Shown piece by piece: positions 16,837-25,618 of a DNA stretch of 64,000 bases. A model generated the notes under the pieces. The model made no database searches and was not told the origin of the DNA. It saw only the letters and a list, made by a program, of their open reading frames with translations. The position numbers were made by a program, and so were the translations under genes. Where the stretch lies: the NCBI GenBank assembly GCA_002310055.1, contig DBXS01000026.1, forward strand, positions 94,357-158,356, read 5' to 3'. This DNA comes from Clostridiales bacterium UBA1206. Lineage in GTDB: Bacteria; Bacillota; Clostridia; Oscillospirales; CAG-382. Every line of letters begins with the position of its first letter. Within the stretch, counting starts at the first letter, position 1.

Positions 16837-18429
16837 ATGGGATTCGTTTCGGTTTGGTTCTTACTGTTCTGCGCCGCGGCGGTGCTGTTGTATTACGTAC
16901 TGCCCAAAAAATGGCAATGGCCGCTGCTGCTTACGGCAAGCTGCGCGTTTTACGCGTCGTATGACCTGCGTTATTTCGGTTTTATAGCCGTAACTACCGT
17001 TTCGGTCTATTTCGCCGCCTGCAAGATATCGCAGCTCAGAGCAAAACAGAACGCTTATTTACAAGAACACCCCGAGCTCGGCAAGGACGAAAAAAAGGCG
17101 TATAAGGCAAAAACGAAAAAGAAGACCTGGGCGTGGCTCATAACCTGCCTGCTTCTTAATTTCGGCATCCTTTTCGCACTCAAATACATAAATTTCTTCA
17201 TTGGCAACATAAACGCCATTATAAGCATATTCATCGAATCGAAGATACCCACGTTCGATAAACTCCTGCTCCCGCTGGGGATATCGTATTATACGTTCAA
17301 GACCGCGGGCTATATCATCGACGTGTATTTCGGCAGATACGAAGCCGAACGGAACATCTTCAAGGTCGCGCTGTTCACTTCGTTTTTCCCGACGCTGCTC
17401 AACGGACCCATAGACCGTTTTCCGCTGACCGCGCCCACGCTGTTCAGCGAGCATTCGTGGGATGAAAAACGCGCCCGCTTCGCGCTGCAGCGCATACTGT
17501 GGGGCTATTTCAAAAAGGTCGTTATCGCCGACCGGCTCGTCGTGGCGGTGATCGCGATAGTTTCGGATCCCGAAAAATATCCGGGTGTGATGGTCGCGTT
17601 CGGCGCGCTGCTCTACGCCGCCGAGCTGTACTGCGATTTCACCGGCGGCATAGATATCACCATCGGCGTGGCGAATCTGTTCGGGGTCGAAGTGAGCGAA
17701 AACTTCCTGCGTCCGTTCTTTTCAAAGAATATCGCCGAATACTGGCGCAGATGGCATATCACGCTGGGAACGTGGTTCAAGGATTACACCTTCTATCCGC
17801 TCTGCACCGCAAAGCCGGTGATGAAACTCACCAAATTTGCCAAGAACAAATTCGGCGCGGGCGCGGCGAAGAGAGTGCCTATATACGTAGCTTCCATAGT
17901 GCTTTGGTTCTGCACCGGCGCGTGGCACGGCGCGAGCTGGAACTTTATCCTGTGGGGAATGGGCAACTGTTTCGTCATCCTCGTATCGCAGGAACTTACC
18001 CCTCTTTATAAACGTTTCCACGCAAAGCATCCGGACATAGATAATAAATGGTATTACAAGACTATGTGCATAGTCAGGACCAACGCCATAATGTGCTGCC
18101 TGCGCCTGTTCGACTGCTACAAGGACGTTCCCACGACGTTCAAAGCGTTCGGCAGTATGTTCACAAAGCCGTCGTTCAATATGTTGAACGGCACAACACT
18201 TCTGGACCTGGGGCTTACTGCGGCGGATTACGCCATAGCGTTTGCGGGGATACTCCTTATCTTCGCCGTGAGTATGATCCAGCGGCGCGGCAGCGTGCGC
18301 GAGATGATCGACAAAAAGGGATTCGCTTTCCGGCTCGCTGTTTTTGCGCTGCTGTTCGCCGTAATAATCGTGTTCGGCGCGTACGGGCTCGGCTACGATT
18401 CCAACAGCTTTATTTACAGCAAGTTTTAA
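16837..18429 (+). CDS. MBOAT-family O-acyltransferase (DltB-like)
   Basis: The 530-residue polytopic protein has about 11-12 hydrophobic helices and MBOAT signatures: GISYYTFKTAGYIIDVY, LNGPIDRF, YCDFTGGIDI, FFSKNIAEYWRRWHI and GAWHGASWNFILWG, with the essential His near residue 365. It should transfer the acyl group from the carrier protein across the membrane to an extracytoplasmic acceptor. At 530 residues it is longer than classical DltB (about 400), with extra C-terminal helices. The acceptor (teichoic acid, polysaccharide or other) is unknown. Confidence 0.88.
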   Translation: MGFVSVWFLLFCAAAVLLYYVLPKKWQWPLLLTASCAFYASYDLRYFGFIAVTTVSVYFAACKISQLRAKQNAYLQEHPELGKDEKKAYKAKTKKKTWAWLITCLLLNFGILFALKYINFFIGNINAIISIFIESKIPTFDKLLLPLGISYYTFKTAGYIIDVYFGRYEAERNIFKVALFTSFFPTLLNGPIDRFPLTAPTLFSEHSWDEKRARFALQRILWGYFKKVVIADRLVVAVIAIVSDPEKYPGVMVAFGALLYAAELYCDFTGGIDITIGVANLFGVEVSENFLRPFFSKNIAEYWRRWHITLGTWFKDYTFYPLCTAKPVMKLTKFAKNKFGAGAAKRVPIYVASIVLWFCTGAWHGASWNFILWGMGNCFVILVSQELTPLYKRFHAKHPDIDNKWYYKTMCIVRTNAIMCCLRLFDCYKDVPTTFKAFGSMFTKPSFNMLNGTTLLDLGLTAADYAIAFAGILLIFAVSMIQRRGSVREMIDKKGFAFRLAVFALLFAVIIVFGAYGLGYDSNSFIYSKF

Positions 18430-18444
18430 CGAAAGGTCAAACTG

Positions 18445-19515
18445 ATGAGATCAAAAGTCATATTGCGCGTTCTGATCTGCGTAATAGTGTTCGTGCTCCT
18501 GTTTATCTGCCTGCAGCGGCTGCTTATGCCCAAATACACGCGTGAAGCGGAAGAAGGCAGGCTCACCGCAGAATATTACGGCAGCGACAAGAATCACGAC
18601 GTGCTGTTTATCGGCGACTGCGAAGTCTACGAAAACATCTCGCCCGTCACGCTCTGGCGCGAATACGGGATATCCTCGTACGTGCGCGGCAGCCCTCAGC
18701 AGCTGATATGGCATTCGTACTATATGCTCGAAGACGCATTGAGGTACGAAACGCCCAAGATCGTCGTTTTCAACGTGCTTTCCATGAAATACGGCGAGCC
18801 GCAGAACGAAGCGTACAACCGGCTCGCGCTCGACGGGATGCGCCTTTCTTCCACCAAAATAAACGCGATCAAAGCCTCGATGAAGAGCGAAGAATCGCTT
18901 ATGTCGTATATTTTCCCGATCCTGCGCTTCCATTCGCGCTGGAACGAACTCAATTCCGACGATCTCAAGTATATGTTCTGTTCGCCGCCGCAGCTTTCGG
19001 TCGCGGGGTATCTGATGCGAGTCGACTGCCGGCCTCTCAAGACCGATCCGCCCGTTGGACATCAGCTTATGGATTATTCCTTCGCCGATATCTGCTGGGA
19101 ATACCTTGAAAAGATACGCACCCTGTGCGAAGAAAACGGCGCAAAGCTCGTGCTTATGAAAGCGCCTACCGTCGCGCCCTACTGGTATGCGGAATGGGAT
19201 TCGCAGATAGTGGAATACGCAAACAAGCACGGCCTTGCGTATTATAACTTTTTGAACAGCGTCGCCGAGATCGGCATCGATTACACCGCCGACACCTACG
19301 ACGAAGGCCAGCACCTCAACGTGTGGGGCGCGGAAAAACTTTCGAGCTTTTTCGGCAAAGAGCTCGCATCTCTCGGCGCTCCCGACAGAAGGGGAGAGGC
19401 CGATTACGAACAGAGCTGGGCAAAGCTTTGCGAACGTTACGACGAAGTGAAGCAGTACCAGCAAGACATTCTGGAACAAACCGGTACCATAACGGGATTT
19501 CCCGTTCCGGATTGA
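18445..19515 (+). CDS. SGNH/DltD-like membrane-anchored protein with Cys in the nucleophile position
   Basis: The 356-residue protein has one N-terminal membrane anchor (about residues 5-23) and an extracytoplasmic SGNH-like fold. The block I motif reads FIGDCEVYENISP, so Cys59 stands where GDSx enzymes have the serine; the C-terminal acid-His block is retained as DEGQHLNVWG (Asp286, His290). Position after the MBOAT gene matches DltD, which acts in D-alanyl transfer. It may be a thiol acyltransferase or esterase acting with the MBOAT. This is a distant relative rather than a true DltD, so no symbol is given. Confidence 0.75.
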   Translation: MRSKVILRVLICVIVFVLLFICLQRLLMPKYTREAEEGRLTAEYYGSDKNHDVLFIGDCEVYENISPVTLWREYGISSYVRGSPQQLIWHSYYMLEDALRYETPKIVVFNVLSMKYGEPQNEAYNRLALDGMRLSSTKINAIKASMKSEESLMSYIFPILRFHSRWNELNSDDLKYMFCSPPQLSVAGYLMRVDCRPLKTDPPVGHQLMDYSFADICWEYLEKIRTLCEENGAKLVLMKAPTVAPYWYAEWDSQIVEYANKHGLAYYNFLNSVAEIGIDYTADTYDEGQHLNVWGAEKLSSFFGKELASLGAPDRRGEADYEQSWAKLCERYDEVKQYQQDILEQTGTITGFPVPD

Positions 19516-19534
19516 TATATAAAGGGGGATTTTT

Positions 19535-20068
19535 ATGAAAAAAACACTTTTGATCCTTTTGCTCGCGGCAGCCGTATGTTTGATGGCCGCCTGCAATTCC
19601 GGCGAAAATGAAAGCAAGCCGGAGCCTGCTTCGACCGAGGTATCGGGAAATACCGCCGAACACACGCCCACGGGTTATCTGTTTGAATCCAACGGCGTCA
19701 CGTTCGGCGTGGGAAGCGCCGCCGCCGACGTTATCGACAAACTCGGCGCGCAGACGGGCGAGCCCTACACTTCCAACAGCTGCGCGTTCAACGGCAAAGA
19801 CACCGTCTATTATTTCGGCAGCTTCGAAGTTTCGGCAAACGACGAGACGGGCGATTTCGTGATATACAGCGTATATCTCAAAGACGATTCCGTTTCGACT
19901 AAAGAAGGCGCATATATCGGTATGACACCCGAAGAAGTCAAAGCCATCTACGGCGAACCCGCGGAAAGCTCAGACGGCGGTTTTTCGTACGTCAAAGAGG
20001 GAATGAAACTCAATTTCTTCCTCAAGGACGGCGCAGTTTCCGCCATCAGCTATTACGTAAATAATTAA
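19535..20068 (+). CDS. Small lipoprotein, unknown function
   Basis: The 177-residue protein has a lipoprotein signal with lipobox MAAC (Cys20), a Ser/Glu-rich linker, and a domain with two similar segments (FGVGSAAADVIDKLGAQTGEP and IGMTPEEVKAIYGEPAES), the pattern of BamE/SmpA-like or DUF4309-like lipoproteins in which a short helix precedes a G-x-P turn. It lies 19 bp after the SGNH gene and 21 bp before potD in the same operon. The ribosome site AAAGGGGG precedes ATG 19535. Confidence 0.75.
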   Translation: MKKTLLILLLAAAVCLMAACNSGENESKPEPASTEVSGNTAEHTPTGYLFESNGVTFGVGSAAADVIDKLGAQTGEPYTSNSCAFNGKDTVYYFGSFEVSANDETGDFVIYSVYLKDDSVSTKEGAYIGMTPEEVKAIYGEPAESSDGGFSYVKEGMKLNFFLKDGAVSAISYYVNN

Positions 20069-20089
20069 CATTTTAAAGGAGACTAAGAA

Positions 20090-21361
20090 TTGAAAAGAGT
20101 ATTTTGCGCCATTTTTGCAGTTATCCTCGTAATGTCCGTTTTCGGCCTCGCTTCGTGCAAATCGCATGAATCTTCCGATTTTTCGGTGACCGACGAGACC
20201 GCCGCCATCGATTATTCCAAATACGCCGGAATAACCATCAACGTTTATAACTGGGGCGAATACATTTCCGACGGCACCGAAGATTCGGTAGACGTCAACT
20301 ACGAGTTCACCAAACTCACCGGCATAAAAGTCAACTACACCAACTTTTCCACCAACGAAGATATGTATTCAAAGCTCAAGAGCGGCGCCAGCGCCTACGA
20401 CGTGATCATCCCTTCGGATTATATGATCCAGCAGCTCATAGACGAGGGAATGATTCAGAAACTCAACTTCGATAATATTCCCAACTATAAATATATCGAA
20501 GACGAATTCAAAGGCCTTTATTTCGACCAGACCAACGAATATTCCGTGGCTTATAACTGCGGCATGGTCGGCATTATCTACAACACCGAACTCGTCGACT
20601 ATACCCCCGAGACCTGGGATATACTCTGGGACGAAAAACTCAACGACCAGATCCTTATGATAAACAACCCGCGCGACGCTTTCGGCATAGCGGAATTCAA
20701 GCTCGGCTTCAGCGTGAACACCACCGATTTCGACGAGCTCACCAAAGCCAAGGACGAACTGCTCAAGCAGAAGCCGCTGGTCAAAGCTTACGTAATGGAT
20801 GAGATATACAACAAGATGGAAAGCGGCGCCGCCGCGGTTTCCGCATACTACGCAGGCGACTATCTAAGCATGTACGAAAACAACGACAAGCTCGCATTCG
20901 TGTACCCCAAGGAAGGCACCAACATATTCGTCGACGCCTGCTGCATCCCCGCTTCTGCGGAGCATAAAGAAGCCGCCGAACTCTATATCAACTTCCTCTG
21001 CGACCCCAACGTGGCGGTCTGCAACGCCGAAAAGATCTGCTACCGCAGCCCCAACAAAGCGGTGCTCGAAAACGAAGAGTATCAGGAATTCCTCGCAGAT
21101 CTCCACGACGACGCTATGGATATCCTGTATCCCGACCTTACCGAACTGTATCCTGACAAAGACACCGACGATTTCTATTTCCACCGTCTTCCTTCCGAAG
21201 CTATCAGCAAAATGACGTCTCTGTGGTCAGAACTCAAGATCACCAGTACCGAAGACTCCGATTCCGGCGCTCTCTACTGGATAAGCGGCGCGTTCATAAT
21301 CGCGATCATCGCTGTGTTCGTACTGCTCAAAATCAGAAAATCAAAACGTGAACATGAATAA
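20090..21361 (+). CDS. potD: Polyamine-binding lipoprotein PotD with extra C-terminal membrane helix
   Basis: The 423-residue protein starts at TTG 20090 after AAAGGAG. It has a lipoprotein signal (lipobox LASC, Cys23) and the PotD/PotF fold, opening with NVYNWGEYISDG and including DVIIPSDYMIQQL, AYNCGMVGIIYN and SAYYAGDYLSMY. It delivers polyamine to PotBC. Unusually, after the binding domain there is a hydrophobic helix (about 397-413) and a basic tail (KIRKSKREHE), so the protein would be anchored at both ends. It is separated from potABC by six genes in the same operon. Confidence 0.92.
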   Translation: MKRVFCAIFAVILVMSVFGLASCKSHESSDFSVTDETAAIDYSKYAGITINVYNWGEYISDGTEDSVDVNYEFTKLTGIKVNYTNFSTNEDMYSKLKSGASAYDVIIPSDYMIQQLIDEGMIQKLNFDNIPNYKYIEDEFKGLYFDQTNEYSVAYNCGMVGIIYNTELVDYTPETWDILWDEKLNDQILMINNPRDAFGIAEFKLGFSVNTTDFDELTKAKDELLKQKPLVKAYVMDEIYNKMESGAAAVSAYYAGDYLSMYENNDKLAFVYPKEGTNIFVDACCIPASAEHKEAAELYINFLCDPNVAVCNAEKICYRSPNKAVLENEEYQEFLADLHDDAMDILYPDLTELYPDKDTDDFYFHRLPSEAISKMTSLWSELKITSTEDSDSGALYWISGAFIIAIIAVFVLLKIRKSKREHE

Positions 21362-24300
21362 AAAATATTATAAGACGTTAGTTTTTACAATAATTATCGC
21401 GTTGCTCCTCTCGATATTCGCCGGCTGCTCCAAGGATCCTGCGGACGTTTCTTCCGGCGCTGATGATTCCGCCGCCGATCAAAGTGAAGAATCTTCCGCA
21501 GAGGAAGGGAAGATACGCGTTGAGATCGCCGATCAGACCTTTTGGGTGAACGCCGTAAACGTATCCGCCGGAACGGAAGACGAAGCGCTGCTGTACGACA
21601 GAGATTACCGCGACGAAAACGGCCCGGTGCTTTACGTTAACGGATCTGCCGCGGGACGCACGCTCATAAGCGTCAAACTTGCGTTCAAATACGGTTCGCC
21701 CGATTATTCCGTGATATCGAGCGAAGTAGGCGCACACGAAGACGTAAAAATGCCGATTCCGGTCAACGGTTTCGTACTTTCGGTAAGCACTTCCGCGCTG
21801 CCGGAAGGTTACAAACCCAACAGCGTGTCCAACGTGACTGTGTCCGGCTGGGAATATCCGGAATTCGAGCTGACAGATCTCACTACCGTGATCCCTTCGG
21901 CGCGCGCCAATACCAGACGTGTGAATATGACCGATCCGGAAAGCGGCGTATTCGAAGAAGGGAAGATATACTTCTGCAAAAAAGGTTATACCGTGCCTCA
22001 GGATTCCGCGTCCGTGATACTGAACGATCCTTCCGCAGGGTATTATAAGATCGATTCCGTAGTCCCGGCGGGTACCGCGGTAGAAGCCGGATATTCGCTC
22101 CTGTTCACCGGCGCATACAACGCCGCGTACGCAAAAGAATTCTTTGCTTCCGGCGAGGTCCGCTTCAACGATGAAAAACTGCTGAACGGGATCAGCGATT
22201 CGCCGGCGGTCGCTTTCGGCAAAGGCGAATACATCGTCATACCGCGCGGCAACGTCAACCCCGAATCCGCCAAAAACGGAGTTTATCTCTATGAAATAAG
22301 CGGAAATGCCGCTGTGACGAACGCAAAAGGCGATTTTACGAATATCGTCGTGCGCGGCGGCAAAATCGCGTACAAGACCAACGGCTCAGAAAACGTGGTT
22401 ATACCGTCTTCTGACGGCTACGTCGTCACCTTCGCGGGGGAAAGTAAAACGCTTTGCGAAGGCGTGGGAATGGGCGACAGCGTAAAGGACCTGCTCATTA
22501 CCGCGCAGGATCTGCCCGCAATGTTCGTACGCGTTAAAGGGCTTGTTTTCGAAATCGATTCCGTCAACGTCCGCGTCAACGCTACTCATCCGTGCGTGCT
22601 CTACACTCCGGAATACGGCGCTGCCACGGGTTCCGCCGACTGCGCCGAGATAGCCATTGAAGACGGCAGGATCGTTTCGGTCACCAAAGCCGGAAACTCC
22701 GCGATTCCCGAAAACGGCTACGTGCTTTCGGTCAAAAAGGGAAGTCAGAACTACGCAAGCGTCGCCAACCGCTCTTCGGAGGGCGATCCGGCGCTCGTAT
22801 CGCTCGGAGGCAATATGTATTCATTCACGACCTTCCACTACAACGCTACCAACGCCACGCGTCAAACCGATTATATCGTCATTTATAACGACAGTTTCGG
22901 CAAGTCTACCGCCACCAACGTTTACGGCTACGAATTCGCGGTAGACGCGAACGGCAGCATCACCGGCAGTTCCTACGCCGGAAATATGCAGATCCCGCGC
23001 GGCGGATTCGTGGTTTCGGCTCACGGCGCCAATATCCAGACGCTTGAAAAAGCGTATTCTTACGGCGCCAAGGTCACGCTCGACAAGAGCAGGAACAACG
23101 TCACGGTACAGACGACTCCCGAATCGCTGTTCTACGACGCCGAGTTCCGTTATAACGATCTCAAAGCCGGTTACGAAGACGCGATCGAACGCCTTTCGTG
23201 CATAAATATCTCGTCTATCGGACCCAAAGTGGAACTTATAAAGTCCGTATACGACACATATATCGAACATAAGTCAGCCGATTCGCCCGAAAAATCGGTA
23301 GAAAGGTGCAGAACGATAATTTCGATGTGCGAAGATCTGCGCTTTTCGCTGTATGAATCCGCCCCCGTGGAAAACCGCGCGGTGTGGTACCGCTGCAACG
23401 AAAAGAACGACGACGAAGTGCGCGCAAGCTGCGAGCTTATGGCGCAAATGGGCATAAATGCAGTCTATCTCGAAACCTGGTACAACGGTCAGTTTATTGG
23501 TTTTTCCGAAAATCCGCTCATAAGGCACGTCTCAACGCACGGCGATTACGACGTGCTGGAAGGCTACTGCCGCATAGCGCACGAATACGGCATAGAAGTC
23601 CATTGCTGGGTCGAGAATTTCTTTATCGGCGGAAGCGGCGTACTCGTTGACGCCACAAAAGAATACCATCTGCTCGACAATAAGGGCAAGGATTATCAGA
23701 CGACCATGTACGGTCCGTTCGTGTTCCTTGACCCGCTGGATCCCCGTTCGCGTGAAATAGTGCTTGGCATATACCGCGAAATGATAACCAAATACGATAT
23801 TGACGGGATAAACCTCGATTATATCAGATTCCCGGGGGCAGCCGATGACGGCGGCGATTTCGGTTACAACGACGATATAATCGAAGCGTTCCGCGCCGAG
23901 ACCGGCATTCAGACCGATCCGCGCAGACTCGTAAAGAATACTTCCGACTTGGTAAAATGGTGCCGTTTCCGCGAAGGAATTATCAACGACTGGGTCACAG
24001 TCGTGTACGATCTCGTTCAGGAAACAAAGCCGAACCTTTCGATATCCTGCGCCGTGGGCTCCAACTATCCGAGCACCAGAACGGATATCTGCCAGAACTT
24101 TGTCGACTGGGTCGATAAAGGCCTGATAGACGAAGTGTTCTCGATGAGCTATTTCAGCAACCTCGAATCGCCGTCCAACGCCATAAAGACGTTTACGAGG
24201 TATACAAAAGGGAAGTGCTTCTACACCATAGGCCTTTCAGCCTTCGAAAGCTCGCCCGACTATATACTCGTGGGACAGGTCGATATCGCGGCCAGAAATT

Positions 24301-24722
24301 GCAACGGTTCGAATCTGTTTTCCTGGGGCAGCCTTATAAAGCACGAAGAGCATTACTTCGAAGCGCTCAAAGAAAGCATCTGGTCGCGCCCGGCTGCGAG
24401 ATGCGATTCCGGAAGCGGCGCCGTATACGCTTACTGTCAGAGATTCCTCGAAGACAGCGAAAACGTGTATAAAAAATTAAAGCCTTCGGAAAGTGCGCTT
24501 CTTACCGAACTCGAAGAAAAATGCAAAACGTTTAGCGAAGACGCTTCCGCGTTCGATTTCAAATCGGCGGACGCCGCTTCACGAGCGGAATATCTGCAGC
24601 GCGCCATCGGTCAGATGAACGAGCTGCTCGAGATCGCTCAGAAGATCGCCGACGAACAGCTTAAAACCAAGCTGACGGAACAAATCGGATTTATTATCGA
24701 TTGTCTCACGGTCACGCGCTGA
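21354..24722 (+). CDS. Large lipoprotein with internal repeats and GHL10/DUF187 glycosidase-like domain
   Basis: The start is ATG 21354 (GTG 21348 is an alternative), overlapping potD by 8 bp, giving 1122 residues. A lipoprotein signal (lipobox FAGC) and an acidic Ser-rich linker lead into about 560 residues of beta-rich repeats marked by a recurring IP-x-x-GY/FV-LS motif (near residues 134, 348, 450 and 545). A TIM-barrel domain follows (about 660-1000) with ENRAVWYRCNE, GINAVYLETWYNG and DGINLDYIRFPG, characteristic of the GHL10/DUF187 hydrolase-like family, then a coiled-coil-like tail. It probably binds or cleaves a cell-surface or external glycan. It closes the pot/dlt-like operon. Confidence 0.85.
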   Translation: MNKKYYKTLVFTIIIALLLSIFAGCSKDPADVSSGADDSAADQSEESSAEEGKIRVEIADQTFWVNAVNVSAGTEDEALLYDRDYRDENGPVLYVNGSAAGRTLISVKLAFKYGSPDYSVISSEVGAHEDVKMPIPVNGFVLSVSTSALPEGYKPNSVSNVTVSGWEYPEFELTDLTTVIPSARANTRRVNMTDPESGVFEEGKIYFCKKGYTVPQDSASVILNDPSAGYYKIDSVVPAGTAVEAGYSLLFTGAYNAAYAKEFFASGEVRFNDEKLLNGISDSPAVAFGKGEYIVIPRGNVNPESAKNGVYLYEISGNAAVTNAKGDFTNIVVRGGKIAYKTNGSENVVIPSSDGYVVTFAGESKTLCEGVGMGDSVKDLLITAQDLPAMFVRVKGLVFEIDSVNVRVNATHPCVLYTPEYGAATGSADCAEIAIEDGRIVSVTKAGNSAIPENGYVLSVKKGSQNYASVANRSSEGDPALVSLGGNMYSFTTFHYNATNATRQTDYIVIYNDSFGKSTATNVYGYEFAVDANGSITGSSYAGNMQIPRGGFVVSAHGANIQTLEKAYSYGAKVTLDKSRNNVTVQTTPESLFYDAEFRYNDLKAGYEDAIERLSCINISSIGPKVELIKSVYDTYIEHKSADSPEKSVERCRTIISMCEDLRFSLYESAPVENRAVWYRCNEKNDDEVRASCELMAQMGINAVYLETWYNGQFIGFSENPLIRHVSTHGDYDVLEGYCRIAHEYGIEVHCWVENFFIGGSGVLVDATKEYHLLDNKGKDYQTTMYGPFVFLDPLDPRSREIVLGIYREMITKYDIDGINLDYIRFPGAADDGGDFGYNDDIIEAFRAETGIQTDPRRLVKNTSDLVKWCRFREGIINDWVTVVYDLVQETKPNLSISCAVGSNYPSTRTDICQNFVDWVDKGLIDEVFSMSYFSNLESPSNAIKTFTRYTKGKCFYTIGLSAFESSPDYILVGQVDIAARNCNGSNLFSWGSLIKHEEHYFEALKESIWSRPAARCDSGSGAVYAYCQRFLEDSENVYKKLKPSESALLTELEEKCKTFSEDASAFDFKSADAASRAEYLQRAIGQMNELLEIAQKIADEQLKTKLTEQIGFIIDCLTVTR

Positions 24723-24732
24723 ACCTTTTTAT

Positions 24733-24770
24733 AAAAAAGACTCCGGGGCAGGAAATATATCCCGCCCCGG
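24733..24770 (-). terminator. Terminator between converging operons
   Basis: A 7-bp GC stem CCGGGGC/GCCCCGG (24743-24749 with 24764-24770), extended by GGA/TCC, is followed by six T residues on the minus strand. It best serves the radA operon, though the hairpin may also end the plus-strand operon. Confidence 0.7.
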
Positions 24771-24918
24771 AAAAAATTACATATCTAATTATAGAAAATA
24801 GAAATTTTCTGCAAATGAGGGTAGTGGAAAACGCGAAAAATTGCCCAAAAGCGGTTTTTTCGGCGTTTTGCGCCGGTTTCAGCCTTTTTCGAGCCACAAA
24901 CCACCCTTTGGCGTTTGT

Positions 24919-25617
24919 TCAGCAAATCGGCAGTATCCCGCCGTAATCGTACAGAAAATTATTTCCCAGCGAATAAATATCCACGCCGCAGTTTTTGCAA
25001 AAACTTTTTATATTCTCGTACTGCGCGTGCTTTTTTATATCTCCCGTAAAAACCAGCAGCGTGCGCCCGACCTTACCTGTGCATCCTCCTATGAATCCGC
25101 AGCCGTAACCGTTGAGCTCTATACGATCATTTGTAACTAACAGTACGTCGAAACCGCGCGTTTTGAGCGCCTTGTAAATACCTGTGTCCGACGTTATAAA
25201 AGCTTCAGCCGTAACGGCGATTGTCGAGCATTTGGCGTAGCTCTGCCTGACTTTTATAATGTTTTTACCGCCGAATATCGCCGTATCTGCGCTAATGCCG
25301 CAGATGACGTTGTTTCCCGCCGCAAGGTTGTTCAGCAGGCAGTCTTCGGGATACTCTTCGCCCAGATCTTTTTCCAGACGCCTCAATTCCCCAAAATCGA
25401 ACGTTTGTTCGTTCGATTTTTCGGCGTACCAAACGCCTTCATCTACGTTGCACATCACTATATCCGGGTGAAAACGCAGCTCGCTTTTAATGTTTTTCGC
25501 CGGCTGCGGAAAAACGCATTCCACGCCCAGCGCGTTCAGTTCTTTTTGCATCCCGCATGGCAAAAGCGCCGAAACGAACGCTTTTCTTACACTTTTTTCG
25601 GGCAGATTCGGCAGCAT
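24919..25617 (-). CDS. DUF6873-like (GME-fold) protein
   Basis: The 232-residue protein resembles the DUF6873 family, predicted to have the guanidino-modifying-enzyme fold: a conserved early HPDI, a Gly-rich region (CGFIGGCTGKVG) near residue 175, FTGDIKKHAQYENIK near 190 and the terminal DYGGILPIC. Its biochemical role is unknown to me. It begins 1 bp after the radA stop and is the last gene of the cwlD-radA operon. Assignment is from memory of family motifs. Confidence 0.65.
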   Translation of the reverse strand: MLPNLPEKSVRKAFVSALLPCGMQKELNALGVECVFPQPAKNIKSELRFHPDIVMCNVDEGVWYAEKSNEQTFDFGELRRLEKDLGEEYPEDCLLNNLAAGNNVICGISADTAIFGGKNIIKVRQSYAKCSTIAVTAEAFITSDTGIYKALKTRGFDVLLVTNDRIELNGYGCGFIGGCTGKVGRTLLVFTGDIKKHAQYENIKSFCKNCGVDIYSLGNNFLYDYGGILPIC

Positions 25618-25618
25618 C

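Noticed and set aside
18445..19515. Calling this gene dltD outright
   Set aside because: The nucleophile motif differs (Cys for Ser) and similarity is limited to topology and operon position.
24775..24918. A further gene between the GHL10-like lipoprotein and the DUF6873-like gene
   Set aside because: Short frames on both strands lack ribosome sites and any conserved pattern; apart from the terminator I see nothing.
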